Below are positions 47,087 through 56,638 of a stretch of 64,000 nt of DNA, one piece after another. The position numbers were made by a program, and so were the translations under genes. The notes beneath the pieces are model-generated. The model was not told the DNA's origin. It saw only the letters and a program-made list of their open reading frames with translations, and did no database searches. The stretch is from DASWHX01 sp036397995 (GTDB lineage: Bacteria > Bacteroidota > Bacteroidia > Cytophagales > Cyclobacteriaceae), in NCBI GenBank assembly GCA_036397995.1, contig DASWHX010000108.1, positions 5,902 through 69,901 on the forward strand. Direction: 5' to 3'. Positions within the stretch are counted from its first letter, which is position 1, and each line of letters opens with the position of its first letter.

Positions 47087-47784
47087 AAATAATTCTGATA
47101 GGTTACGGAAAAATGGCAAAAGCCGTAGAAGTTGAAGCGATCAAAAGAAATCATACTATTTCAGAAATTATTTTCCATGGAGATCTGAATAAATTAAAAA
47201 AGGAAAGTGGTGAAGTCGTTGTTGAGTTTACAAACCCCAATTCTGCATTTGAAAATATTCGCGAATGTCTTAATCTGGGCTTGCCGGTAATTTCCGGAAC
47301 AACCGGATGGCTTGATAAGAAATCTGAAATAGATGCCCATTGTTTAAAGATGGATGGAACCTTTTTCTATGCTTCCAATTTTAGTATAGGGGTAAATCTC
47401 TTTCTCAAAATCAACAAGGCAGTAGCTGGTATAATGGAGAGAAAGGGTTATCAAATCTCAATTGAAGAAATTCATCATATTCACAAAAAAGATGCTCCAA
47501 GCGGAACGGCAATCAGTATTGCAAATAATATCCTGCAGAACACCACAGAATATAAGGAATGGGCTTTGAATCAAAATAAACCGTATACAATTCCCATTGA
47601 AGCCATTCGTGAGGGTGAAGTACCCGGAACTCACAAAGTGAGCTACTCCTCTGATGTAGACAAAATTGCATTAACCCATGAAGCATATGGCAGAGAAGGA
47701 TTTGCTAAAGGAGTAATTAGTGCTGTGGAATGGATAAGTGGTAAAAAAGGTCCAATGGGAATGGATGATCTCTTAAATATTTAA
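47083..47784 (+). CDS. dapB: 4-hydroxy-tetrahydrodipicolinate reductase
   Basis: A 233-residue reductase in the lysine and diaminopimelate pathway. The N-terminal nucleotide site is IILIGYGKMAKAVE, the stretch EFTNPNSAFEN precedes the hinge, and the catalytic region is EIHHIHKKDAPSGTAISIA. It is shorter than E. coli DapB (273), as usual in Bacteroidota. The ATG at 47083 overlaps the DUF5683 stop (ATGA); an upstream ATG would add 14 foreign residues. Confidence 0.94.
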   Translation: MKIILIGYGKMAKAVEVEAIKRNHTISEIIFHGDLNKLKKESGEVVVEFTNPNSAFENIRECLNLGLPVISGTTGWLDKKSEIDAHCLKMDGTFFYASNFSIGVNLFLKINKAVAGIMERKGYQISIEEIHHIHKKDAPSGTAISIANNILQNTTEYKEWALNQNKPYTIPIEAIREGEVPGTHKVSYSSDVDKIALTHEAYGREGFAKGVISAVEWISGKKGPMGMDDLLNI

Positions 47785-47850
47785 ACTTACTTTGGGGCCT
47801 TCAACAATAATGGAATTATTACGTTATAATTTTTTAATAACTGAAAGAGA

Positions 47851-48948
47851 ATGGATTTAAAATTCTGGAAGAAAAAGGATAAAGATTCTGAAGATAAAAA
47901 ACCAAAATCAAAGGTAAGAGAATGGGTTGATGCGATCGTTTTCGCTGTTGTCGCGGCAACTATAATCAGGTGGCTAATACTTGAAGCTTTTACGATCCCT
48001 ACTCCTTCCATGGAGAAAAGCCTTTTGGTAGGAGATTTTCTGTTTGTAAGTAAGGTACATTATGGGACCAGAACCCCAAAAACTCCGTTACAGATACCTC
48101 TTACTCATCAAAAAATTTGGGGGACCAACATTCCCTCCTATTTAGATTGGATTCAGTTACCTCAGTACCGGCTTCCCGGTTTTACAAATGTAAAAAGAGG
48201 GGATGTGGTAGTATTCAATTATCCGGTAGAATTCAATTATCCTATTGATTTGAAAACGAACTATATCAAAAGATGCGTTGGCGCATCCGGTGATACGCTG
48301 CAAATAATTGACAAATTGGTTTTTGTGAATGGAAAAGAATTTGAAAATCCTCAACTGATGCAATTTAAATATTATGTTGTCTCCGATGATCCAATCAATC
48401 AACGGATATTTGATCGATATGACATTACTGATATTTTTCAAGGTCAGGGATTTTATGTAGTTGATACTTCACCGGAAACAGCAAAAGAACTGGCTGCCCT
48501 GCCATTCATCAAAGAAGTGAGACTATATGAACGCAAGCAGGGTGAATCGGACCCCGGAATCTTCCCGGATGCTGCCAGATTTCCATGGAACGCTGATTTT
48601 TACGGCCCGATTTGGGTGCCGAAAAAAGGAGCTGCCATTCAGCTAACTCCAGACAACATTACCAAATATGGGGATGTAATATTATACTATGAGCATCATG
48701 ATGACGCCAGAATTGAAGGTGGTAAAGTGTTTATTGACGGGAAAGAAATTAACAGCTACACATTTAAGCAAAACTATTATTTTATGATGGGTGATAACCG
48801 GCATAATAGTGAAGACAGCCGCTATTGGGGATTTGTGCCCGAAGATCATGTTGTGGGAAAAGCATTCTTTATTTGGCTCTCATTGGATCCTGATAAAGGA
48901 ATACTTTCCAAAATCCGGTGGCGGCGATTTTTTAATCTCATTCGTTAA
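47851..48948 (+). CDS. lepB: Signal peptidase I
   Basis: A 365-residue membrane peptidase that cleaves exported proteins. The membrane helix (about 25-45) is followed by catalytic Ser53 (TIPTPSMEKSLLVGD). The catalytic lysine is K140 (YIKRCVGASGDTL), and the C-terminal box E is MMGDNRHNSEDSRYWGFVP. A long insert between them is normal for this phylum. It is the last gene of the parAB run. Confidence 0.95.
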   Translation: MDLKFWKKKDKDSEDKKPKSKVREWVDAIVFAVVAATIIRWLILEAFTIPTPSMEKSLLVGDFLFVSKVHYGTRTPKTPLQIPLTHQKIWGTNIPSYLDWIQLPQYRLPGFTNVKRGDVVVFNYPVEFNYPIDLKTNYIKRCVGASGDTLQIIDKLVFVNGKEFENPQLMQFKYYVVSDDPINQRIFDRYDITDIFQGQGFYVVDTSPETAKELAALPFIKEVRLYERKQGESDPGIFPDAARFPWNADFYGPIWVPKKGAAIQLTPDNITKYGDVILYYEHHDDARIEGGKVFIDGKEINSYTFKQNYYFMMGDNRHNSEDSRYWGFVPEDHVVGKAFFIWLSLDPDKGILSKIRWRRFFNLIR

Positions 48949-48950
48949 TT

Positions 48951-49613
48951 CTACCAGTCTATGGATTTCAGGTTTCTGGAAGCAAGGTAATTATTGGTCT
49001 TACTGAAATGGTTGCACCCAAAAAATCCTCTATCCGCGGAAAATGGTGAGGGATGTGGAGCGGAAAGAATCAAATGTCTGTTCTTATTAATTACCTCACC
49101 TTTCTTCTGCGCATAAGAGCCCCAAAGAAGAAAAACCACGCCTTCTTTTCTTTCAGAAACTACTTTGATTACCTGATCAGTAAAATGTTCCCAGCCTTTA
49201 TTTTGATGAGATCCCGGACTATGCGCCCTGACAGTCAGCGTTGCATTCAATAAAAGAATTCCCTGGTCAGCCCATCTTTCCAAATTTCCGTCCGCCGGAA
49301 TTTCTTTTCCCAAATCATTTCTAATTTCTTTGAAAATATTAACCAGGGATGGTGGCATTTTGACTCCCTTCGAAACTGAGAAACACAACCCATGAGCCTG
49401 ACCTGGACCGTGGTAAGGATCCTGCCCTAATAACACTACTCGCAAATTGTCAAATGGGCAATGATTGAAAGAATTAAAAATCTCCCTTCCTTTGGGGTAT
49501 ACAATATGACGGGAGTATTCATCTTTAACAAAATCCGAAAGTTTATTGAAATATTCCTTTTCAAACTCTCCTTTCAGCAATTCTTTCCAGCTTGATTCAA
49601 TCTTAACATCCAT
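48951..49613 (-). CDS. ung: Uracil-DNA glycosylase
   Basis: A 220-residue family-1 enzyme that removes uracil from DNA. The catalytic motif is LLGQDPYHGPGQAHGLCFSV (water-activating Asp in GQDPYH), and the leucine-loop motif is HPSPFSADRGFFGC. It is convergent with lepB (2-base gap). Confidence 0.96.
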   Translation of the reverse strand: MDVKIESSWKELLKGEFEKEYFNKLSDFVKDEYSRHIVYPKGREIFNSFNHCPFDNLRVVLLGQDPYHGPGQAHGLCFSVSKGVKMPPSLVNIFKEIRNDLGKEIPADGNLERWADQGILLLNATLTVRAHSPGSHQNKGWEHFTDQVIKVVSERKEGVVFLLWGSYAQKKGEVINKNRHLILSAPHPSPFSADRGFFGCNHFSKTNNYLASRNLKSIDW

Positions 49614-49694
49614 TTACGCGGCCATTTGTTATATTCACCATCAGAACTTTATTAATCTTAGTGTGTAAAATAAACAAAATTCCTAATTTTGATT

Positions 49695-50081
49695 ATGGTT
49701 ACCCAAATAACCCAAGGTGTCAAGGTAAGTATTGAAACTGAATATCAGCCCGAGTATTCCAGTCCCAGCCAATATCATTATGTATTTACTTACAGGGTAA
49801 CAATAGAAAATAACAGTCCATATACATTGCAACTACTCCGTCGCAAATGGCAAATAATTGATGTAACCTCACTTCGCAGGGAAGTTGAAGGCGAAGGGGT
49901 TGTTGGCCAGCAGCCAATTCTTGAACCTGGCCAGATTCACCAATATGTCTCAGGATGCAACCTCCGTTCCGGAATTGGTAAAATGTATGGAACTTATATG
50001 ATGGAGAAAGTTGTCGATGGTTTGCAGGTAGACGTTGCGATTCCTGCATTTACAATGATTGCACCATTCCGATCTAACTAA
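49695..50081 (+). CDS. apaG: ApaG domain protein
   Basis: A 128-residue fibronectin-like beta-sandwich protein: VSIETEYQPEYSS, YRVTIENNSPYTLQLLRRKW and the ligand region EGEGVVGQQPILEPGQ. ApaG is linked to cobalt/magnesium resistance and diadenosine tetraphosphate; its exact role is unclear. I chose the ATG at 49695, which follows a TAATTTTG -7 element (49684-49691) by three bases. A methyltransferase gene follows after 6 bases. Confidence 0.94.
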   Translation: MVTQITQGVKVSIETEYQPEYSSPSQYHYVFTYRVTIENNSPYTLQLLRRKWQIIDVTSLRREVEGEGVVGQQPILEPGQIHQYVSGCNLRSGIGKMYGTYMMEKVVDGLQVDVAIPAFTMIAPFRSN

Positions 50082-50087
50082 GAAACC

Positions 50088-50870
50088 TTGGAATTAGGTA
50101 CCCTGTCGAGATATATCAAATACTGGTTGAATGCCGTTGAAGAGCATTCTCTTCATTCTCCTTATGTGTATGAGTTATATACCCAGGTGATTAAATCAGA
50201 GTATCCTGATCCTGAATTTGAGAGAATAGAAAAGATTCGGGAAGCCCTGGTGAATGATAATAGTATTATTAAAATCAATGATTTTGGATCAGGTTCCAAA
50301 ATACTTCATGGTAATCAGCGCACTATCTCACAAATCGCCAGAACATCCATCTCAAATCCCAAACTTTCAAAGCTGCTCTATAGATTGATTCGTCAGCAAG
50401 AAGCAAAAGAAGTAGTGGAATTGGGGACTTCATTAGGCATAAATACGCTCTACATGTATTTAGGTAATGAACAGATTAGGCTTACTACTTTTGAGGGTGA
50501 TGAAAATATTGCAAAATATGCAGAACATTCATTCAAACAATTTGGTAGTGAGAATATTCAACTCCGGACTGGGGAATTAGAAAAAACTCTATCTCAATAT
50601 CTCGCATTTTCATCAAAAATTGACTTTGCATTTATTGACGCCAACCATACGTTCGAATCTACGGTTAGGTATTTCAACAAACTGGCTAAAAAAAGTCATG
50701 ATGAATCCCTGTTTGTAATTGCGGATATCCATTGGTCTTCCGGGATGGAGCGCGCCTGGAACGAAATCAAGAAAAGTCCCTATGTAACTCTCACCATTGA
50801 TGTATTTGAAGCCGGCCTTGTATTCTTTAAGCCCGATATTACCAAGCAACATTATATTTTGGAGTTTTGA
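50088..50870 (+). CDS. Class I SAM-dependent methyltransferase
   Basis: A 260-residue protein starting at a TTG. The SAM-binding part has VVELGTSLGINTLYMYLG (motif I), TTFEGDENIAKYAEHSFKQF (motif II) and IDFAFIDANHTFESTVRYFN, similar to O-methyltransferase family 24. The N-terminal stretch HSLHSPYVYELYTQVIK is typical of Bacteroidota members. The substrate is unknown. It probably shares transcription with apaG and overlaps the convergent methyltransferase by 19 bases. Confidence 0.85.
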   Translation: MELGTLSRYIKYWLNAVEEHSLHSPYVYELYTQVIKSEYPDPEFERIEKIREALVNDNSIIKINDFGSGSKILHGNQRTISQIARTSISNPKLSKLLYRLIRQQEAKEVVELGTSLGINTLYMYLGNEQIRLTTFEGDENIAKYAEHSFKQFGSENIQLRTGELEKTLSQYLAFSSKIDFAFIDANHTFESTVRYFNKLAKKSHDESLFVIADIHWSSGMERAWNEIKKSPYVTLTIDVFEAGLVFFKPDITKQHYILEF

Positions 50871-51448
50871 TTCCGCTCAAGAATCATAAATAATTCCGTT
50901 CCTTGTCTGGGTTTTATAGAATTACGGCATCTTTCGAAAATCCTGAAAGCAAATAGTGACTCAAAATAGGATTTATATTCAACCAATGTGCCGCCAAAAG
51001 GAGGATAATCGGCATTCAGGAAACTATCAAATAATACACCCACCAGCTTTCCACCAGGAATCAGCAAATCAAACATTTTTTCGGCATAACGTTGACGTAA
51101 ATTCCGATCGAAAGAACAAAAAAAAGTTTGTTCAATTATTAAATCAAACTGGCCACTTATGGTAAAGAAGTCTGTTTGAATCAAATTCTCTGTGGGAAAT
51201 TCAGTAACCCGCTTGCGAAAATTTTCTAGTGGTGTGCGTGCAAAATCCAAAACAAAAACATTCTGAAATCCACTCTTAAACAAGTATTCTGCTTCATAAC
51301 CATTTCCAGCCCCTGGAATCAAAATGCGGAGGTCTCCATTTGTTAATTGATCAACATAATCCTTTATGGGCGTAGTAATGCTTCCAGCATCCCAACCTGT
51401 AGTGCCATGTATATAGTGATACTCCCAATATGCAGCGTCAAGACGCAT
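50852..51448 (-). CDS. Thiopurine S-methyltransferase (TPMT) family protein
   Basis: A 198-residue SAM methyltransferase: YWEYHYIHGTTGWDAGSIT, motif I ILIPGAGNGYEAEYLF and TFFCSFDRNLRQRYAEKMFD are TPMT-type. Bacterial members methylate selenium, tellurium or small thiols; the substrate here is unknown. Confidence 0.88.
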   Translation of the reverse strand: MRLDAAYWEYHYIHGTTGWDAGSITTPIKDYVDQLTNGDLRILIPGAGNGYEAEYLFKSGFQNVFVLDFARTPLENFRKRVTEFPTENLIQTDFFTISGQFDLIIEQTFFCSFDRNLRQRYAEKMFDLLIPGGKLVGVLFDSFLNADYPPFGGTLVEYKSYFESLFAFRIFERCRNSIKPRQGTELFMILERNQNSKI

Positions 51449-51514
51449 TTTTAATTCTCAAATTGTAATTGTAATGAAATATAGGGTAATTTTGGCCAAT
51501 CATTTTTTCATATA

Positions 51515-52420
51515 ATGACTGAAGAAAAAAAATCAACTTCCAAACGAAATATTATCATAATTGGTATAATAGCAGTTATCGCTATTGTTAATGGAGTAAA
51601 ATGGTATCTGGAGTCTGAAGAAAGGGAGGAGTTACAAGTATATTACACGAATGAGCTGAGTGCGGCGCAGACCCGGTTTGAAGAGATAAGTGTGGAGCTT
51701 GATGAAAAAATTGCTGAGATTGAAAGGCTGGGTGGTGACATTAAAGAATTAACAGAAGCCAAAATAGAGGTTGAAAAAGAAAGAAACCAATTGCAGCAGA
51801 CGCGGACCGCTAACCGGAGATTAATAGCTGAGTTGAGAGATAAGACGGAGGGATATGCCGAATTATTGCTGGCAAAAGATGAAGAAATTACGAAACTTAA
51901 AACAGTGAATACGGAATTGCTTTCCGAAAATACCACTCTTAAAACAGAAAAAAATGAACTCAGCAAGTCAATAACCGAACTTAACCAGAACAAAGAACAA
52001 TTAGAGGAGAAGGTTGCCGTTGCATCAAGACTGGAGGCCAGCAATATTGCAATTTATGCGGTTTCAGATGGTGGCCGCGAAAGGGAAGGTTCATTCAGAA
52101 AGAGACAAATCGAAAACCTTAAGATTGAATTTAATATTGCTAAAAATGATGTGGCACCCATTGAAGGCAAAGAAATTCTGCTCAGGGTAATCGACTCAAA
52201 TAACCAGGTGTATTTTGATGTAGCCCGGGGAGCAGGAACCTTCCTTATTGATGGAAAAGAACAATTTTATACTCTCAAGCAAGATATACTATTTGATAAT
52301 ACGAGTCAGAAAGTGACCTTCTTATATGAAAAAGGTAGTGAATACAATGCAGGTGACCATACTGTTGAAATCTATACCGATGGCTACTTAATGGGTAAAA
52401 AGGCCTTCACCGTGAAATAA
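51515..52420 (+). CDS. Membrane-anchored coiled-coil protein
   Basis: A 301-residue protein with a basic N-terminus, one membrane helix (about 13-29, IIIIGIIAVIAIVNGVKWYL) and a long coiled coil (about 40-180, glutamate/lysine/leucine-rich). A C-terminal globular domain follows (about 185-301, IEGKEILLRVIDSNNQVYFD, GDHTVEIYTDGYLMGKKAF), probably a beta sandwich. I know no function. A TAATTTTG -7 element lies at 51487-51494. The ribosomal operon follows. Confidence 0.7.
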   Translation: MTEEKKSTSKRNIIIIGIIAVIAIVNGVKWYLESEEREELQVYYTNELSAAQTRFEEISVELDEKIAEIERLGGDIKELTEAKIEVEKERNQLQQTRTANRRLIAELRDKTEGYAELLLAKDEEITKLKTVNTELLSENTTLKTEKNELSKSITELNQNKEQLEEKVAVASRLEASNIAIYAVSDGGREREGSFRKRQIENLKIEFNIAKNDVAPIEGKEILLRVIDSNNQVYFDVARGAGTFLIDGKEQFYTLKQDILFDNTSQKVTFLYEKGSEYNAGDHTVEIYTDGYLMGKKAFTVK

Positions 52421-52431
52421 AAGACCCTTTC

Positions 52432-52462
52432 TTTGATTAATTTTCGAATTTGGCTACCTTTG
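52432..52462 (+). promoter_or_regulatory. Perfect Bacteroidota promoter for rpsF-rpsR-rplI
   Basis: TTTG at 52432-52435, 19 bases, then TACCTTTG at 52455-52462. Transcription would start near 52466, about 31 bases before the rpsF ATG. Confidence 0.8.
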
Positions 52463-52496
52463 CAAGCTCATTTTAAAACCAAAATTAGAAGAACAA

Positions 52497-52865
52497 ATGT
52501 TTAAAAATTACGAGACGGTATTCATTTTAACTCCCGTTTTGTCTGAGGATCAGATGAAGGATACTGTCCTAAAGTTCAAAAAGGTTTTAGAGGATGATGG
52601 TGCTAAAATTATTAATGAAGAAATGTGGGGGCTAAAAAAACTAGCTTATCCCGTTCAGCACAAATCCACTGGCTTTTACAATCTTATTGAATTTGAGGCA
52701 GGACCACAGACAATTAAGAAGTTGGATATTGAATACCGCAGAGATGAAAAAGTAATGCGATTTCAGACAGTCAGTTTAGATAAGCATGCTATTGCTTACA
52801 ATGAAAAGCGAAGAAAAGGTGCATTCAACAAGAAAAGTGAAGTTAAGGAGGAGCCGGTATTATGA
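52497..52865 (+). CDS. rpsF: Ribosomal protein bS6
   Basis: A 122-residue small-subunit protein ([51 protein letters not shown]). It binds bS18 in the 30S platform. It has its own promoter and overlaps rpsR by 4 bases (ATGA). Confidence 0.97.
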   Translation: MFKNYETVFILTPVLSEDQMKDTVLKFKKVLEDDGAKIINEEMWGLKKLAYPVQHKSTGFYNLIEFEAGPQTIKKLDIEYRRDEKVMRFQTVSLDKHAIAYNEKRRKGAFNKKSEVKEEPVL

Positions 52866-53113
52866 CCTTAATGAATGAACCTTTAAACAGGGTAGAAAAC
52901 CGAAGCAAATATTGCAGGTTCAAGAAGAGCGGAATCAAATATATCGATTACAAGAATCCTGACTTTCTTTTGAAATTTGTTAATGACCAGGGAAAGATTC
53001 TTCCCCGGAGATTAACCGGAACAAGTCTGAAATTCCAGAAAAAGGTATCACAGGCAGTAAAGAGAGCCAGGCACTTAGCCCTTCTTCCATACGTAACCGA
53101 TTCATTAAAGTAA
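52862..53113 (+). CDS. rpsR: Ribosomal protein bS18
   Basis: An 83-residue protein with [20 protein letters not shown] and [21 protein letters not shown] single cysteine is left of the zinc-binding set, the C-minus form common in this phylum. The start overlaps the rpsF stop (ATGA). Confidence 0.97.
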   Translation: MTLMNEPLNRVENRSKYCRFKKSGIKYIDYKNPDFLLKFVNDQGKILPRRLTGTSLKFQKKVSQAVKRARHLALLPYVTDSLK

Positions 53114-53128
53114 ACCAGCCTAAAGAAA

Positions 53129-53572
53129 ATGAGAGTTATTTTAAAAGACGACATCAAAGGGTTGGGATATAAGAATGATATCGTGACCGTTAAAGGAGGA
53201 TATGGCAGAAATTACCTGATCCCCAATGGCTTTGCAATTGTAGCCAACAAATCAAATTCAAAGATGATTGCTGAAAACATTCGGCAGGCCGCGCATAAAG
53301 CTGAAAAAATTAAAAAAGATGCAGAAGAACTGGCTGGTAAGATTGGAGAAATGACAATTGAACTTGGAGCAAAAGTCGGTGAAAAAGGAAAAATTTTCGG
53401 AAGTATTACAGCCATCCAGGTATCTGACGCATTAAAAGATAAAGGATTTAATATTGATAGAAAAGATATTACATTCAAATCACAAATAAAGGAAGTAGGT
53501 GATTACGAAATAATACTTGATTTGCACAAAGAAGTAAAACACAGTATTACAGTAAAAGTAGCAGCCGAATAA
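53129..53572 (+). CDS. rplI: Ribosomal protein bL9
   Basis: A 147-residue protein with the N-terminal RNA-binding domain (VILKDDIKGLGYKNDIVTVK, GYGRNYLIPNGFAIVA), the long connecting helix and the C-terminal domain (LGAKVGEKGKIFGSITAIQV). It is the last gene of the operon and is followed by a strong terminator. Confidence 0.97.
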   Translation: MRVILKDDIKGLGYKNDIVTVKGGYGRNYLIPNGFAIVANKSNSKMIAENIRQAAHKAEKIKKDAEELAGKIGEMTIELGAKVGEKGKIFGSITAIQVSDALKDKGFNIDRKDITFKSQIKEVGDYEIILDLHKEVKHSITVKVAAE

Positions 53573-53595
53573 AGTTACAGAAAAAAATAAATTAT

Positions 53596-53624
53596 AAGCC
53601 GCTTCAATGGAAGCGGCTTTTTTG
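53596..53624 (+). terminator. Rho-independent terminator after rplI
   Basis: AAGCCGCTTC (53596-53605) and GAAGCGGCTT (53610-53619) form a perfect 10-bp stem with a 4-base loop, followed by T residues. Confidence 0.9.
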
Positions 53625-53652
53625 TTTGTATTCATTTTCAGTAACTTTAATC

Positions 53653-54630
53653 ATGTTCAGAACGGAACTTAATTTCCCGCCTTCAACCGAGAAGATTGGC
53701 CTTAAAGACACTATCGTAAGCCTAGGATCTTGCTTTGCCGATAACCATGGCGAACGGCTCATCCTGAATAAACTATCATGCCTGGTTAACCCGGCAGGAA
53801 TAATTTATAACCCTTACTCCATCTGCAAAGTGATAGATTATGCGCTCAATGAAGAATTGCCTGATCAGGCATCATATCTTCAGCATGATGGAGTTTTTTC
53901 AAACTTTGATTTCCACTCCAGGATATCCGACACCGATGGAATCAAACTTCAGCAAAAAATCTCCCACTCACTCCATCAACTTCAGAAGAACCTGGTAAGG
54001 GCAAAATGGTTAATTATTACTTTTGGAACCGCAGTAGTCTACACAAGAAAGGATAACAAAATAATTGTTGCCAACTGTCATAAAGTTCCTGCATCAAAAT
54101 TCAACAAAGGAATGTTGTCACAAAAGCAAATTCTTGCTGTATTTATGCATACTTACCAATCAATTATGGCAGCAAATCCGGAAATTCAGATTCTTCTGAC
54201 AGTTAGCCCGGTAAGACATGTTAGGGATACGCTCGAAATAAATTCAATCAGTAAAGCAATATTAAGAATCACTAGTGATACTTTGAAAACTGAGTTGCCC
54301 AACATTCATTATTTTCCATCCTATGAGATAATGATGGATGATCTCCGGGACTATCGATTCTATGCCGATGATTTGATTCATCCATCTCATCAGGCAATGA
54401 ATTATATATGGGAAAAATTTTGTAAAGGTTTTATGGATGATGCTTTACTTGACTTTATTAATAAATGGGGTGAAATCAGGAAAGATCTAAACCATCGTCC
54501 TTTTCATCCTGAAACAAAATCTCACCTGCAATTCCTTACTAACACCTTGGAAAAACTCAAACAACTTTCTGGTGAAGTAAATTTAGAAGTTGAAATTGCC
54601 CAACTGGAAAAGCAATTGAATGACAAATAA
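53653..54630 (+). CDS. GSCFA domain protein
   Basis: A 325-residue protein of the GSCFA family, an SGNH-hydrolase-like fold: [15 protein letters not shown] carries the probable nucleophile serine, and [20 protein letters not shown] carries the likely Asp-His pair. The reaction is not known; esterase activity on cell-surface sugars is a guess. I chose the ATG at 53653, just after a TAACTTTA sequence. It overlaps the DUF255 gene by 11 bases. Confidence 0.88.
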   Translation: MFRTELNFPPSTEKIGLKDTIVSLGSCFADNHGERLILNKLSCLVNPAGIIYNPYSICKVIDYALNEELPDQASYLQHDGVFSNFDFHSRISDTDGIKLQQKISHSLHQLQKNLVRAKWLIITFGTAVVYTRKDNKIIVANCHKVPASKFNKGMLSQKQILAVFMHTYQSIMAANPEIQILLTVSPVRHVRDTLEINSISKAILRITSDTLKTELPNIHYFPSYEIMMDDLRDYRFYADDLIHPSHQAMNYIWEKFCKGFMDDALLDFINKWGEIRKDLNHRPFHPETKSHLQFLTNTLEKLKQLSGEVNLEVEIAQLEKQLNDK

Positions 54631-56635
54631 GAAAGCAAACAGGTTAATAAAATCAAACAGTCCTTACTTGCTTCAGCATGCCTACAATCCTGTTGAATGG
54701 TTTCCCTGGGACAAAGAAGCTCACAAAATATCTAAAGAAACGGGCAAACCAATTCTTCTCAGTATCGGCTACTCTTCGTGCCATTGGTGCCATGTTATGG
54801 AGAGAGAGTCCTTTGAAAATGAAACTATTGCCAGGGCGATGAATGAAAAGTTCATCTGTATAAAAGTGGACCGGGAGGAGAGGCCTGACATCGATCAGAT
54901 ATATATGGAAGCTGTTCAGGCAATGGGCGGTCATGGTGGTTGGCCGCTTACTATCTTTCTTACACCGGAGTTAAAACCTATTTATGGCGGCACCTATTTT
55001 CCACCGGAAAATTTCCTGGTACTGCTGGAGAAGGTAAGTTCGGTTTATGCAAACAACAAAGCGGAGATGGATTCTTCCGCCAACCAGATTGCAACCGCGC
55101 TTACAGGATCTGAACTTGATAAATTCAGACTTAGATACAATGATGAAGTTAGTACTTTGAAACTTCAAAAAATGTATCAAAATCTCTCTTCAAAATTTGA
55201 TAAAGAATTTGGAGGAATGTCGAGGGCTCCGAAATTTCCAATGCCGGGAACCTGGAAGTTTCTTTCTCATTTTGCTTTTATTTTTAAAAATAATGAAGCT
55301 CTGCACCATTTCTTCTTTACGCTCGACAAAATTTCAGATGGTGGAATTTACGACCAGGCGGGCGGTGGATTTGCCAGGTATAGTACAGATAGAAAATGGC
55401 ATGTTCCTCATTTCGAAAAAATGCTTTATGATAATGGTCAGTTAATGTCACTGTATGCAATAGCGTATTCCCTTTCCCAAATTGACAGGTACAAAGAAAT
55501 TCTTTATGAAACCCTTGCATGGCTCAGCCGGGAAATGACTCACGGTAGCGGCGGCTTTTACTCGGCTCTTGATGCAGATAGTGAAGGCGTTGAAGGTAAA
55601 TTCTACGTGTGGAAATGGGAGGAGTTTGAAAGAATAGCAAATAAAAATACTAACAAATTTGCGGCATTTTTCGGAGTCATTCCTGAAGGCAATTGGGAAG
55701 GGACAAATATATTACTAAGAAATCAGGGTGTGCCTAAGGAAGATCAGGAAGAAATAGAAGAATTCAAATCGCGACTTCTGAAAGAAAGAAATAAAAGAAT
55801 AAGACCAGGATTGGATGATAAAATTCTGGCAGGATGGAATGCGCTAATGTCATCAGGGTTGCTTGATGCTTATGATGCAACCGGTGATGAAGTATTTTTG
55901 CAACACGCTGTTAAGAACGGCACTTTCCTGATGAATGAGCTATTCATTGATGGCAAATTATTCCGCTCATGGAAGGACGGGAAGCCAGGTACAGCCGGTT
56001 TTCTGGAAGACTATTCCTGCGCAATTGAGATGTACCTGAAATTATATCAATCTACATTTACCCGGAAGTGGCTGGATTTCGCTTTGCAGCTTGTGAAGAT
56101 TGCATATGAGAAGTTTTATGATCCGGCAGATGGCTTTTTCTATTTTTCGGAACAGTCTTCGGATTTGATCGCGAGAAAGAAAGAGATTCTTGACAATGTA
56201 ATCCCGGCTTCAAACTCGATTATGGCTAACGCCCTGTTTAAGCTGGGAGCATTAATGGGGGATGGAAAATATATCGCGTTGGCCAAAAAAATGACTTTTA
56301 GTTTGATTGACCTAATGGAATCTGAGACAGAATATACCTCAAACTGGGCGCTCCTATACAGTTATCTTGTTTATCCAACCTCCGAAGTGGCACTTGTCGG
56401 AAAGGATTTTGAAAAATTAGGAAAGGCCGTCAGAAAGGAGTATTTCCCGAATAAGGTAATTGCAGGCACGAAAGCGAAAAGCCAAATTCCCCTTCTAGCC
56501 AACAGGGAAACAAGTAGTAAAAATTCAATGATTTATGTGTGTCAAAACCACGCATGTCAACTTCCTGTTACTAATCCTGATGAAGCGTTGGAACAAATGA
56601 AAGATAATTTAAAAATAATCAAATCGCACTCCTGA
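54620..56635 (+). CDS. DUF255 / YyaL thioredoxin-domain protein
   Basis: A 671-residue protein. The N-terminal thioredoxin-like DUF255 domain has [15 protein letters not shown] (C54, C57) and [20 protein letters not shown], and the C-terminal two-thirds is an (alpha/alpha)6-barrel like N-acylglucosamine 2-epimerases ([36 protein letters not shown]). The cellular role is unclear. The start overlaps the GSCFA gene by 11 bases. Confidence 0.93.
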   Translation: MTNKKANRLIKSNSPYLLQHAYNPVEWFPWDKEAHKISKETGKPILLSIGYSSCHWCHVMERESFENETIARAMNEKFICIKVDREERPDIDQIYMEAVQAMGGHGGWPLTIFLTPELKPIYGGTYFPPENFLVLLEKVSSVYANNKAEMDSSANQIATALTGSELDKFRLRYNDEVSTLKLQKMYQNLSSKFDKEFGGMSRAPKFPMPGTWKFLSHFAFIFKNNEALHHFFFTLDKISDGGIYDQAGGGFARYSTDRKWHVPHFEKMLYDNGQLMSLYAIAYSLSQIDRYKEILYETLAWLSREMTHGSGGFYSALDADSEGVEGKFYVWKWEEFERIANKNTNKFAAFFGVIPEGNWEGTNILLRNQGVPKEDQEEIEEFKSRLLKERNKRIRPGLDDKILAGWNALMSSGLLDAYDATGDEVFLQHAVKNGTFLMNELFIDGKLFRSWKDGKPGTAGFLEDYSCAIEMYLKLYQSTFTRKWLDFALQLVKIAYEKFYDPADGFFYFSEQSSDLIARKKEILDNVIPASNSIMANALFKLGALMGDGKYIALAKKMTFSLIDLMESETEYTSNWALLYSYLVYPTSEVALVGKDFEKLGKAVRKEYFPNKVIAGTKAKSQIPLLANRETSSKNSMIYVCQNHACQLPVTNPDEALEQMKDNLKIIKSHS

Positions 56636-56638
56636 TTT